From Seohaeicola saemankumensis (GTDB lineage Bacteria; Pseudomonadota; Alphaproteobacteria; Rhodobacterales; Rhodobacteraceae), in NCBI RefSeq assembly GCF_021021435.1, contig NZ_JAINWI010000012.1:124001-188000 (forward strand): a stretch of DNA of 64,000 nt, in the 5' to 3' direction. Below, piece by piece: positions 56,943-64,000 of this stretch. Below the pieces are notes generated by a model. The model did not search any database. It saw only the letters and a program-made list of their open reading frames with translations, and had not been told where the DNA came from. Both the position numbers and the translations under genes were made by a program. The first letter of the stretch is position 1. The number at the start of each line of letters is the position of its first letter.

Positions 56943-58727
56943 TCAATTTGATGTGAGCGTTATACCAGTCAGTTCAGCCGGTTCAATCTCGGGTCTGAGG
57001 CCCAGAAGCGGGGCAACGCGACGGATCACTTCTGCCGCGACAGGCACTGCTGTCCATCCAGCAGTACGGCGCGGTTCGGAACCTGATGTTTCCACCGCCT
57101 CGTCCAGCGTGACGATCAGCACATATTTCGGATCATGCGCGGGAAAGGTGGCGGCAAATGTTGCAAGAACCTTGTCTTTCTCATAGCCGCGACCGTCGAT
57201 GCGTGGCTTGTCGGCGCTGCCGGTCTTGCCGCCCACAGCATAGCCGGGCACATCGCCAAAGCTGGCCGTGCCCTGACTGACCGTCAGGCGCAGCATCCGG
57301 CGCAACTGTTCGGATGTCTTTTCCGAGATCACGCGCGGGCCGTATTGCGGACCTGCCTGCTTGATCAAGGTCGGCTCCACCTTGGTGCCGCCATTGACCA
57401 TCGTGGCATAGGCCGCAGCCAGATGCAGCGGCGTTGCGGACAAGCCGTGACCATAAGAAATTGTCATCGTGGACAGTTCCGACCAGCGCGGCGGCAGCAA
57501 TGGTTTGCCGCCACGGGCCTCGACCATTTCGAATTTCGTCGGCTCCAGCAGGCCAAGCTGGTCCAGAAAGTCGCGCTGGCGTTCGCCACCGATATCGATG
57601 GCGATCCGCGCCGTTCCGACGTTGGACGATTTCTCGATCACCTTGGACACAGACAGTTCAGGACCATAGTTACGGAAATCCGAGATCCTGTGCCGCCCCC
57701 ATGTCATCGGGGATTTGGTATTGATGATCGTGTCAGGTGTCACCATGCCCAGTTCAAGCGCCTGTGCGACGGTAAAAATCTTGAAGGTCGATCCCAATTC
57801 GTAGACGCCCTGCACCACACGGTTGAATAGCGGGCTGTCATCGGGGCGGCCCTTGGTGGGCAGCGGCGGCCGGTCATTCGGGTCAAAATCCGGCAATGAC
57901 GCGACCGAGATCACCTCGCCCGTGTGCACATCCATCAGAACGGCTGCGGCACCCTTGGCGTTCAGCAGGCGCATGCCGCCGGACAGCACCTCTTCGGTGG
58001 CGGCCTGAATAGTCAGGTCCAGCGACAGTTGCAGCGGCTCTCCTGCGCGGGCGGGGTCGCGCAACTGTTCGTCGAATGTCTGTTCGACGCCTGCGACCCC
58101 GATCACCTCGGCGGCATGTACGCCCTCACGACCGAAACCGGCACCACCCAACACATGCGCAGCAAGCGTACCGTTGGGATATAGCCGCATATCGCGCGGG
58201 CCAAACAGCAGACCTGGATCACCGATATCATGCACGGCCTGTTTCTGTTCAGGGCTCAGGCGGCGCTTGATCCACAGGAATTTGCGTGACCCAGTGAAGT
58301 CACGCACAAGCCTGTCGCGCTTGAGATCAGGAAAAATCCGCGCCAGTTCAGTGGCGGCATGTTCAGGATCAACCATCAGGTGCGGCTGGGCATAAAGCGA
58401 GAATGTCTCGAGATTCGTGGCCAGAACGCGGCCCTGCCGGTCGACGATATCGGCGCGCAGTGCCAGAATATCAGCCCCAGCCGCACTTGCGCGCGGTTCG
58501 CTTGGCTCGGAGGCGGCCAGAAGGCCCATGCGCGCGCCCACCATCGTGAAGGCACAGACAAACAGCACGCCCAGCACCAGCAAACGCCCCTCAGCGCGCT
58601 GGCGGGCGCGGTCACGCATTTCCTCATGGCGCAGACGCAGGTTCTCGCGCTCGATCGCATCGGGGTTGTCCCCTTTGGCACGGGCTTCCAGAACACGGGC
58701 CAGAGGGCGTAGCGGCGTGCGGATCAT
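56943..58727 (-). CDS. ftsI: Septal class B penicillin-binding protein FtsI (PBP3)
   Basis: 594 residues. One membrane segment (about 49-70), a dimerisation domain, then a transpeptidase domain with S313-T-F-K316 (ELGSTFKIFT), the SSN triad member (about 368) and KTG in YAVGGKTGSADK (about 508). It cross-links septal peptidoglycan and pairs with FtsW. Its ATG overlaps the ftsL stop (ATGA). Confidence 0.97.
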   Translation of the reverse strand: MIRTPLRPLARVLEARAKGDNPDAIERENLRLRHEEMRDRARQRAEGRLLVLGVLFVCAFTMVGARMGLLAASEPSEPRASAAGADILALRADIVDRQGRVLATNLETFSLYAQPHLMVDPEHAATELARIFPDLKRDRLVRDFTGSRKFLWIKRRLSPEQKQAVHDIGDPGLLFGPRDMRLYPNGTLAAHVLGGAGFGREGVHAAEVIGVAGVEQTFDEQLRDPARAGEPLQLSLDLTIQAATEEVLSGGMRLLNAKGAAAVLMDVHTGEVISVASLPDFDPNDRPPLPTKGRPDDSPLFNRVVQGVYELGSTFKIFTVAQALELGMVTPDTIINTKSPMTWGRHRISDFRNYGPELSVSKVIEKSSNVGTARIAIDIGGERQRDFLDQLGLLEPTKFEMVEARGGKPLLPPRWSELSTMTISYGHGLSATPLHLAAAYATMVNGGTKVEPTLIKQAGPQYGPRVISEKTSEQLRRMLRLTVSQGTASFGDVPGYAVGGKTGSADKPRIDGRGYEKDKVLATFAATFPAHDPKYVLIVTLDEAVETSGSEPRRTAGWTAVPVAAEVIRRVAPLLGLRPEIEPAELTGITLTSN

Positions 58728-59074
58728 GGCCGTTCCCCCATATTGGACACTTCGATCGGGTCGGTGATCGGCAACAGCCCTTCCTCTTCAAGCGGATAGG
58801 CCACCTGATCAATGCGGCCGAACTGTTCCGGCGCCATCGGCATCAGCCCGAGACTGTCGAAATTCAGATCAGCCAGATCGCGCAGACGCGACGGACGGTT
58901 GAGATAAGCCCATTCCGCACGCAGCACGGCCAGACGGGCGCGGGAGGCCCCGATATCGCGCTGCAATTGTTCGGTCACGTCCAAAGCCTGCTGTGTGCGA
59001 TAGTTTTCGCGATAGGCCCAGAAGGCCAGCCCGATCACGGCACAGGCCGTCAGCACGAACAGCACGGAACGCAT
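58724..59074 (-). CDS. ftsL: Cell division protein FtsL
   Basis: 116 residues, the expected small bitopic protein: one transmembrane helix (MRSVLFVLTACAVIGLAFWAY), a heptad-rich stretch (QALDVTEQLQRDIGASRARLAVLRAEWAYLNRPSRLRDLA) that would form a coiled coil with FtsB, and a short periplasmic tail. GGGAGA precedes the ATG by 8 nt. It starts 1 bp after the rsmH stop and overlaps ftsI by 4 bp. Confidence 0.93.
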   Translation of the reverse strand: MRSVLFVLTACAVIGLAFWAYRENYRTQQALDVTEQLQRDIGASRARLAVLRAEWAYLNRPSRLRDLADLNFDSLGLMPMAPEQFGRIDQVAYPLEEEGLLPITDPIEVSNMGERP

Positions 59075-59075
59075 C

Positions 59076-60068
59076 TCAGAACTCTCCCTTGATTGTAGGC
59101 ATGCCCAGACCGGACATATCGGTGGGGCCAGCAGGCGCATCGGTGCGGATCGCCACACGCAACTTGGCGCTGCGGGCACGCGGGTTTTCCTCCAACTCCT
59201 GATCGTCGGGGCCGATGGCCTTACGCGTCGTCTGGCGGAATTGGGCGTCGGCCTCTTCTTCCAGCGGCGCATAGCGGTTGGCGCGGCCAGCCGTACCGCT
59301 GCGGGTCTGCAAGAAACGTTTGACCATGCGATCCTCGATCGAATGGAAGGTCACAACGGCCAGCTTGCCACCGGGCTTGAGCGCGCGCTCGGCAGCAGCC
59401 AGCCCTTCGGCCAGTTCGCGATATTCATCATTCACCGCGATCCGCAGCGCCTGAAAGCTGCGGGTGGCTGGATGCGATTGCCCCGGCTTGCCCCGCGGCA
59501 GGCATTTCTCGATCAATCCCGCCAGTTGCAGCGTTGTTTCAATGGGCGCTTCGCTGCGCGCCTTGACGATAGCCCGCGCGATGCGGCGGCTGGCGCGTTC
59601 CTCGCCGTAGTGGAACAGGATATCGGCGATCACGCCTTCTTCGGCGGTGTTGACGATATCGGCGGCAGAGGGACCAGACTGGCTCATCCGCATATCCAGC
59701 GGCCCGTCGCGCATGAAGGAAAAGCCGCGCTCGGCCAGATCAAGCTGCATGGAGGACACACCCAGATCCAGAACGATCCCGTCCAGATCCTGCGCGTAGT
59801 CGTCCATCTTGGAAAACACGCCCTGGACCATCTGGATCCGGTCGCCAAAACTCGCGGCCCAGCCCTGCGCCAGTTCAAACGCCAAAGGATCACGGTCAAC
59901 TGCGATCACCCGCGCGGCCCCCGCCTCGAGCAGACCGCGCGTATAGCCGCCTGCGCCGAATGTGCCATCCAGCCAGATACCCGCAACTGGTGCCACCGCT
60001 TTCAGAAGCGGGCGCAGCAGAACCGGAACATGAGGGGCATCAGAGGGGGTCGGGGCAGCAGCAGCCAT
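59076..60068 (-). CDS. rsmH: 16S rRNA (cytosine-1402-N4)-methyltransferase RsmH
   Basis: 330 residues, also called MraW. SAM-binding [21 protein letters not shown], the [31 protein letters not shown] block and [38 protein letters not shown] are diagnostic. It methylates C1402 in the ribosomal P site. Separated from mraZ by 3 bp. Confidence 0.97.
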   Translation of the reverse strand: MAAAAPTPSDAPHVPVLLRPLLKAVAPVAGIWLDGTFGAGGYTRGLLEAGAARVIAVDRDPLAFELAQGWAASFGDRIQMVQGVFSKMDDYAQDLDGIVLDLGVSSMQLDLAERGFSFMRDGPLDMRMSQSGPSAADIVNTAEEGVIADILFHYGEERASRRIARAIVKARSEAPIETTLQLAGLIEKCLPRGKPGQSHPATRSFQALRIAVNDEYRELAEGLAAAERALKPGGKLAVVTFHSIEDRMVKRFLQTRSGTAGRANRYAPLEEEADAQFRQTTRKAIGPDDQELEENPRARSAKLRVAIRTDAPAGPTDMSGLGMPTIKGEF

Positions 60069-60071
60069 GGC

Positions 60072-60575
60072 TCAGGCCCCTTTCGCATTATCCAGATAGA
60101 TCAGCGGGTCGAAATCCTCGGGCAGACCGTCCAGCCATGCCTCGGCGCGGGACAGTTCCTCGGTTTCATAGGTCTCGGGCTTCCAGATCTGGAACGTATC
60201 ACCGGCGGCGATAAAGAACGCCTCGTCGTCGATCTCGATCTTGGCGCGCAGTTTGGCGGGCAGAACGATGCGGCCAGTCTCGTCAACGGAGGTGGGATAG
60301 GATTGCCCGTGGAACATCCGCTCCAGCATCTTGCGCTCCATACCGCCACGCGGCAGGGCTGCGATCTTGGCATCGACCTCGTCGATAGCCGCCATCGTGT
60401 AGCATTCCAGAAATTTGCGGCGATGGTCGCCATAGACGATGACCAACTCGGGGTTCAGACCATCGGTCCAGTTCGGGTCGCCCGCTTCAAGCACACGACG
60501 AAACAGGGCCGGGATAGACACCCGCCCCTTCGCATCGACCTTGTGCTGGCTTTCGCCTCTGAACCTGCGAACCAC
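60072..60575 (-). CDS. mraZ: Transcriptional regulator MraZ
   Basis: 167 residues from a GTG at 60573-60575; the protein then begins MVRRFRGESQHKVDAKGRVSIPALFR, the first SpoVT/AbrB-like MraZ half, with SVDETGRIVLPAKLRAKI as the second half. MraZ binds repeats upstream of its own gene and represses the dcw operon in several bacteria. The ribosome site may be GGGA just before the GTG. An ATG at 60710 is in frame but would add an unlike N terminus. Confidence 0.95.
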   Translation of the reverse strand: MVRRFRGESQHKVDAKGRVSIPALFRRVLEAGDPNWTDGLNPELVIVYGDHRRKFLECYTMAAIDEVDAKIAALPRGGMERKMLERMFHGQSYPTSVDETGRIVLPAKLRAKIEIDDEAFFIAAGDTFQIWKPETYETEELSRAEAWLDGLPEDFDPLIYLDNAKGA

Positions 60576-61446
60576 TGTCCCGTGATCCCTCTGACCTGTC
60601 CCCCCCAAAAAATCTGCCTTTTTAACGGAAAACGGCGGATTGAGCTGCTGCCACTGCCCAATCCGCCGCCCTCGTCCCGCTCTTGCGGGGTGTCCGACTG
60701 CGCGCGCCACCTGGGGGGATGTCTGCTCGCTCGCGCGCCGGATCTCTTGGTTCGATGATAGCGGGGTGCCTGTATGAAGCCTGACTTGGGATTTTGCGGG
60801 GTCTTGGGTGCCCCTTAGTTCCCGTTCTCATCGTGTAACAATGGATAGTATGGGATTTCATGGTACGCAACAAATTTCTGACCACAAAGTCAGAGCCGAC
60901 CCTGCCTGAATACCCTTTAAACACAGCCATCCAGCGCAGCAACGGCCCACTCAGCACTTGGTTTAGGCTATGGCGAAAAATTTACCACAATATGTAGTAA
61001 AAACTGGTCAGCAAAAAACCTGCCCATGATTTCCCAAGTTTTTTACGTCTTCACAGGACATCAGGTGCGATGCACCCCCCTGCCCCCCGCGAAACAGGCC
61101 CTGTATCCGCAACGGATTGGCGCAATTCAAGGTAAAATTGGCCGAATCCTGAGAAAGTGATTCGCAGCGATGCCTGCCGACAGATCCGACCGGCTGCCCA
61201 GCCAAACAGACTATCCCATCAAATCCCATGCCGCAAAACAGGGACCATGCCCCGCGCAATACCGCATCGCCGCCACCAGTAAACAGACCCGCCTTTATAC
61301 TGTCGCCTGCGCGATGTTTGCGCTATACATCCGCCAGCGTTGGCAGTAAGGCCCAGCGCTTGACCCATTTCCCTGACTATGACCCGGGCGCCTCCGGTCG
61401 CGGGAGCTGTAATTCCCCTATCTGCGCCCAAGGACCGAGTAAACGT
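60576..61446. other. 871-bp non-coding region between mraZ and the DEAD-box helicase
   Basis: No convincing gene on either strand, no tRNA and no RNase P RNA signature. It contains a T6G7 homopolymer junction on the minus strand (60600-60612) just upstream of mraZ, several GGG triplets around 60788-60808 and 60842-60861, a near-perfect 21-bp palindrome (60981-61001), and a GC-rich structured stretch (about 61386-61430) directly before the helicase. It should hold the mraZ promoter/operator and the helicase promoter and leader. Confidence 0.6.
60981..61001. promoter_or_regulatory. Operator-like palindrome upstream of mraZ
   Basis: TTTACCACA, 3-bp spacer ATA, TGTAGTAAA: 8 of 9 bases complementary in AT-rich surroundings about 405 bp upstream of the mraZ start. 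Looks like a regulator-binding site; the regulator is unknown. Confidence 0.45.
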
Positions 61447-63837
61447 ATGACCCTGCCCCACCCGACGATGAAACCTCTGGCTGATGCGCTGGAGCGGCGC
61501 GGCTATGAGACGCTGACGCCTGTCCAGCACGAGATGATGCGCCCCGACCTGATCGAGGCCGATCTGCTGGTGTCCGCGCAAACCGGATCGGGCAAAACCG
61601 TGGGCTTCGGCCTTGCCATCGCCCCCACCTTGCTGGGTGACAGCGAGATGCTGCCCCCCGCCGCCGCCCCGCTGGCGCTGATCATTGCACCGACGCGCGA
61701 ACTGGCCTTGCAGGTCAAGCGTGAATTCCAGTGGCTCTATCAGGATGCAGGGGTCGTCATGGCCTCTTGCGTGGGCGGCATGGACATGCGCGACGAGCGT
61801 CGCGCGCTGGACCGTGGCGCGCATATCGTCGTGGCGACACCCGGCCGCTTGCGCGACCATATCATGCGCGGATCGCTTGACATGGGGCGTATCCGCGCCG
61901 TGGTCCTGGACGAGGCGGACGAGATGCTGGATCTCGGCTTCAAGGACGATCTGGAATATATCCTCTCTGAGGCGCCCGAGACACGCCGCACGCTGATGTT
62001 CTCGGCCACCGTGCCGCGCGGCATTGCGGAACTGTCCAAGACCTACCTAAAAGACAATGCCGTACGCGTCGCCACTACGACGGGTGCCACCCAGCATGCC
62101 GATATCGAATACCGCGCGCTGACCGCCGCCTATGACGGCACCGAAGGCGCCATCATCAACCTGCTGCGCTTTTACGAGGCGCAGAACGCGATCGTCTTCT
62201 GCAACACGCGCGCCACAGTTGCGCGTCTGGTCGCGCGTTTCGCCAATCGCGGCTTTTCTGTCGTGGCCCTGTCGGGCGAGTTGTCACAGGCAGAACGCAC
62301 CCATGCGCTGCAAGCCATGCGCGACGGACGCGCCCGTGTCTGCGTCGCCACCGACGTGGCCGCGCGCGGCATTGACCTGCCCAATCTGGAATTGGTCATC
62401 CATGCCGAACTGCCGACCAATTCCGAAACCCTGATGCACCGTTCGGGCCGCACAGGCCGCGCAGGCCGCAAGGGTGTATCCGCGCTGGTCGTGACGCCCA
62501 AGACCCGCGCCAAAGCGGAACGTCTTTTGAAATTTGCCAAGATCACTGCCGAATGGGCGCTGCCGCCCTCGGCTGACGAAGTGCGCGCCAAGGACGAGGA
62601 CCGCCTGATCAATGATCCGGTCTGGACCGAACCATTGAACGAGGGCGAGGAGGATTTCGTCGCCCGTCTGACCGCAACCTATACGGCCGAGCAGATCGCG
62701 GGCGCTTACTTGCGCCTCTTCTACAGCAAGCATTCCGCGCCGGAAGAACTGCCCGATCCCGACATCCGCCCCGAGCGCAAGCGCGATACAGCCCCCCGCA
62801 AGACTTTTGGCCCGTCAAGCTGGCTGAAACTGTCGGTCGGTGCGAACGAGCGGGCCGAGGCGCGCTGGCTTCTGCCGACGCTGTGCAAAGCGGGCGATAT
62901 TACCCGCGACGATATAGGTGCGATCCGCGTGCAGGCGGATGAAACCTATGTTGAACTGCTCTCAAGCGCCCTGCCGGGCTTTCTCAAGGCGCTTGGCCCC
63001 GATGCCGCCCTTGATGGTGGCGCCAAGGTCGTGGTGATGGATAAAGCGCCGGATCTGGCCGCGATGCCCCGTGTCGCCCCCCCGCCGCGCGAGGATCGTG
63101 GCGAGCGCAAGGCCCATCGTGGTGCCGACCGTCCTGAGCGGGCCGAGCGTTCTGCCCCCGCGCGCCGCGCGCCTCCGCCATCAGAAGCGCCGGAATGGGC
63201 TGATGTGCCTGACCGCGCGGCACCGGTAGCACAAGCACCTCGTTCGGAAGGGATGAAATCCCACGCGCCCAAAGCCAAACCGCGCGCCAGCGAGGGAGAG
63301 CGCCCGCGTGCCGCAAAAGCCGAGGGCTATAAATCAGCCGGTTTCAAATCGCATGGCGGCGCGGGCAAGCCCAAATCGGAAGGGATGAAATCCCATGCAG
63401 GTAAAACCCATGCACCGAAATCCCATAGCGCACCTGTGCGCGAAATGGACCCCGAGGTCCATCGCGGTCTGGACACACCCAAGCTCCGCGCAGACAAACC
63501 CCGCACCGACAAGCCCTATGCCAAACCCGCAGGCAAACCGGGCGCAAAGCCCTATGGCAAACCTGCCGGAAAACCGGGCGATAAACCCTTTGGCAAACCT
63601 GCGGCCAAAGGCGGTGACAAACCCTATGGCAAACCGACCGGCAAGCCCTCAGGCAAACCCGCCGGAAAACCTTGGGCCAAACCCGCAGGCGACGCACCTG
63701 CCCCCCGCACCAATGCGGCCGCCAACGCCTCGGCCCGTCTGGGACCGGGCGGCAAGCCTTTGCCCGCCGGCAAGGGCGGCAAGCCCCGCACCGGGGCCGC
63801 GCGCGGCCCGAACGCCGTGCCGCGCCGCAAGCCCTGA
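61447..63837 (+). CDS. DEAD-box RNA helicase with long basic repetitive tail
   Basis: 796 residues from the ATG at 61447. The helicase core has the Q motif, AQTGSGKT (44-51), APTRELALQ, TPGRL, D155-E-A-D158, SAT and HRSGRTGRAGRKG. A DbpA/CsdA-like RNA-binding region follows (AQWLLPTL-type stretch near ARWLLPTLCKAGDITRDDIGAIRV). The last 190 residues are low complexity, with SEGMKSHA repeats and a Lys-Pro-Gly rich series (PYGKPAGKPG). Such enzymes remodel RNA in ribosome assembly or cold adaptation. Confidence 0.93.
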   Translation: MTLPHPTMKPLADALERRGYETLTPVQHEMMRPDLIEADLLVSAQTGSGKTVGFGLAIAPTLLGDSEMLPPAAAPLALIIAPTRELALQVKREFQWLYQDAGVVMASCVGGMDMRDERRALDRGAHIVVATPGRLRDHIMRGSLDMGRIRAVVLDEADEMLDLGFKDDLEYILSEAPETRRTLMFSATVPRGIAELSKTYLKDNAVRVATTTGATQHADIEYRALTAAYDGTEGAIINLLRFYEAQNAIVFCNTRATVARLVARFANRGFSVVALSGELSQAERTHALQAMRDGRARVCVATDVAARGIDLPNLELVIHAELPTNSETLMHRSGRTGRAGRKGVSALVVTPKTRAKAERLLKFAKITAEWALPPSADEVRAKDEDRLINDPVWTEPLNEGEEDFVARLTATYTAEQIAGAYLRLFYSKHSAPEELPDPDIRPERKRDTAPRKTFGPSSWLKLSVGANERAEARWLLPTLCKAGDITRDDIGAIRVQADETYVELLSSALPGFLKALGPDAALDGGAKVVVMDKAPDLAAMPRVAPPPREDRGERKAHRGADRPERAERSAPARRAPPPSEAPEWADVPDRAAPVAQAPRSEGMKSHAPKAKPRASEGERPRAAKAEGYKSAGFKSHGGAGKPKSEGMKSHAGKTHAPKSHSAPVREMDPEVHRGLDTPKLRADKPRTDKPYAKPAGKPGAKPYGKPAGKPGDKPFGKPAAKGGDKPYGKPTGKPSGKPAGKPWAKPAGDAPAPRTNAAANASARLGPGGKPLPAGKGGKPRTGAARGPNAVPRRKP

Positions 63838-63842
63838 CAAAC

Positions 63843-63878
63843 AACGGGGCGCGCCAGGTTATCCTTGCGTGCCCCGTT
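63843..63878. terminator. Terminator after the DEAD-box helicase
   Basis: AACGGGGC and GCCCCGTT arms (8 bp) with a 20-nt loop that can add further pairs (GCG/TGC), followed by TCATCTT on the plus strand. It lies 6 bp after the helicase stop and is convergent with the next gene. Confidence 0.6.
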
Positions 63879-63911
63879 TCATCTTGACCTCTATACGTAA
63901 AGTATGACTGC

Positions 63912-64000
63912 TCAGGCCATACCGCCCGCGATCAGGCCGCGCGCCAGCGCAGCATAGGCTTCGGCCGCCGCTGAATCGCCGGCCGCAATCGGCGTGCCCG
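63912..64000 (-). CDS. 3' end of a gene running off the right edge, possibly an Mrp-type ATPase
   Basis: The last 28 codons are visible: GTPIAAGDSAAAEAYAALAR and GLIAGGMA, then TGA. The Gly-x-Pro-Ile ... Ala-x-Ala-Tyr ... Leu-Ala-Arg pattern resembles the C terminus of Mrp/ApbC-type iron-sulfur carrier P-loop ATPases, but too little is present for a firm call. Confidence 0.4.
   Translation of the reverse strand, partial: GTPIAAGDSAAAEAYAALARGLIAGGMA

Noticed and set aside
60750-60770. tRNA T-loop-like GGTTCGA
   Set aside because: No matching acceptor or anticodon stem within 90 bp on either strand.
60788-60861. Canonical MraZ boxes
   Set aside because: GGG triplets occur at mixed 8-10 bp spacing and do not form three regular TGGGN repeats, so I list them only as a possibility.
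60981-61001. NrdR box
   Set aside because: The palindrome has an odd centre and differs from the 16-bp NrdR consensus; no ribonucleotide reductase gene is near.
60576-61446. RNase P RNA or another large structural RNA
   Set aside because: The conserved GAGGAAAGTCCGG-type core was not found on either strand.

Overview
This is a high-GC chromosomal window from an alphaproteobacterium, most likely a Rhodobacterales/Roseobacter-group member. That placement is inferred from gene content and order: a Rhodobacterales-type dcw (division and cell wall) cluster with a DUF2484 gene between murC and murB and a GTG-started mraZ, aerobic cobaltochelatase cobS-cobT, kynureninase with tryptophan dioxygenase, a Hint/RTX protein, an FtsZ with a very long C-terminal linker, and lpxC downstream of ftsZ. 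I see no insertion sequence, prophage, rRNA or tRNA gene, or CRISPR array.

Left part (1-13.5 kb): the 5' two-thirds of pntA runs off the left edge. Next comes a translationally coupled three-gene unit encoding an exported metallo-beta-lactamase-fold protein with a degenerate metal site, an exported rhodanese and a membrane methyltransferase. Tryptophan catabolism follows (SDR, kynU, kynA). A TetR regulator is divergent from a two-subunit molybdenum hydroxylase of the isoquinoline oxidoreductase type (iorA/iorB-like), with palindromic operators between them. Then come a secreted RTX/Hint protein, a HemG-like flavodoxin and a class-I glutamine-amidotransferase-like hydrolase.

Middle part (13.5-38 kb): glcB-glcG (glyoxylate use), a photolyase coupled to a tiny DUF2256 zinc-ribbon gene, pepN, a lytic transglycosylase, gatB, a thioesterase, bolA and a J-domain protein. 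An OhrR-like MarR regulator lies downstream of an exported msrB whose leader contains large hairpins. Then come cobS-cobT, an M24 aminopeptidase, DUF427, a CLC chloride channel, a GlcD-type FAD oxidase, recN and bamD.

Right part (38-61 kb): almost all on the minus strand, reading mraZ-rsmH-ftsL-ftsI-murE-murF-mraY / murD / ftsW-murG-murC-DUF2484-murB-ddl-ftsQ-ftsA / ftsZ / lpxC. These genes build lipid II (MurB-F, MraY, MurG, Ddl), polymerise and cross-link it at the septum (FtsW, FtsI) and assemble the divisome (FtsL, FtsQ, FtsA, FtsZ); LpxC adds lipid A synthesis. The series is broken twice by opposite-strand genes, a small secreted protein and an HI0933-type flavoprotein. An 870-bp non-coding stretch separates mraZ from a DEAD-box helicase with a repetitive basic tail. 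The last bases hold the 3' end of another gene, possibly an Mrp-type ATPase.

The most unusual signals are the degenerate MBL/rhodanese/methyltransferase unit, a short motif (TTCTTGCC, spacer, AAATATCC) recurring in six intergenic regions, three 29-bp tandem repeats before gatB, and the paired hairpins before msrB. All functional calls come from reading the sequence and family knowledge; no database search was run.
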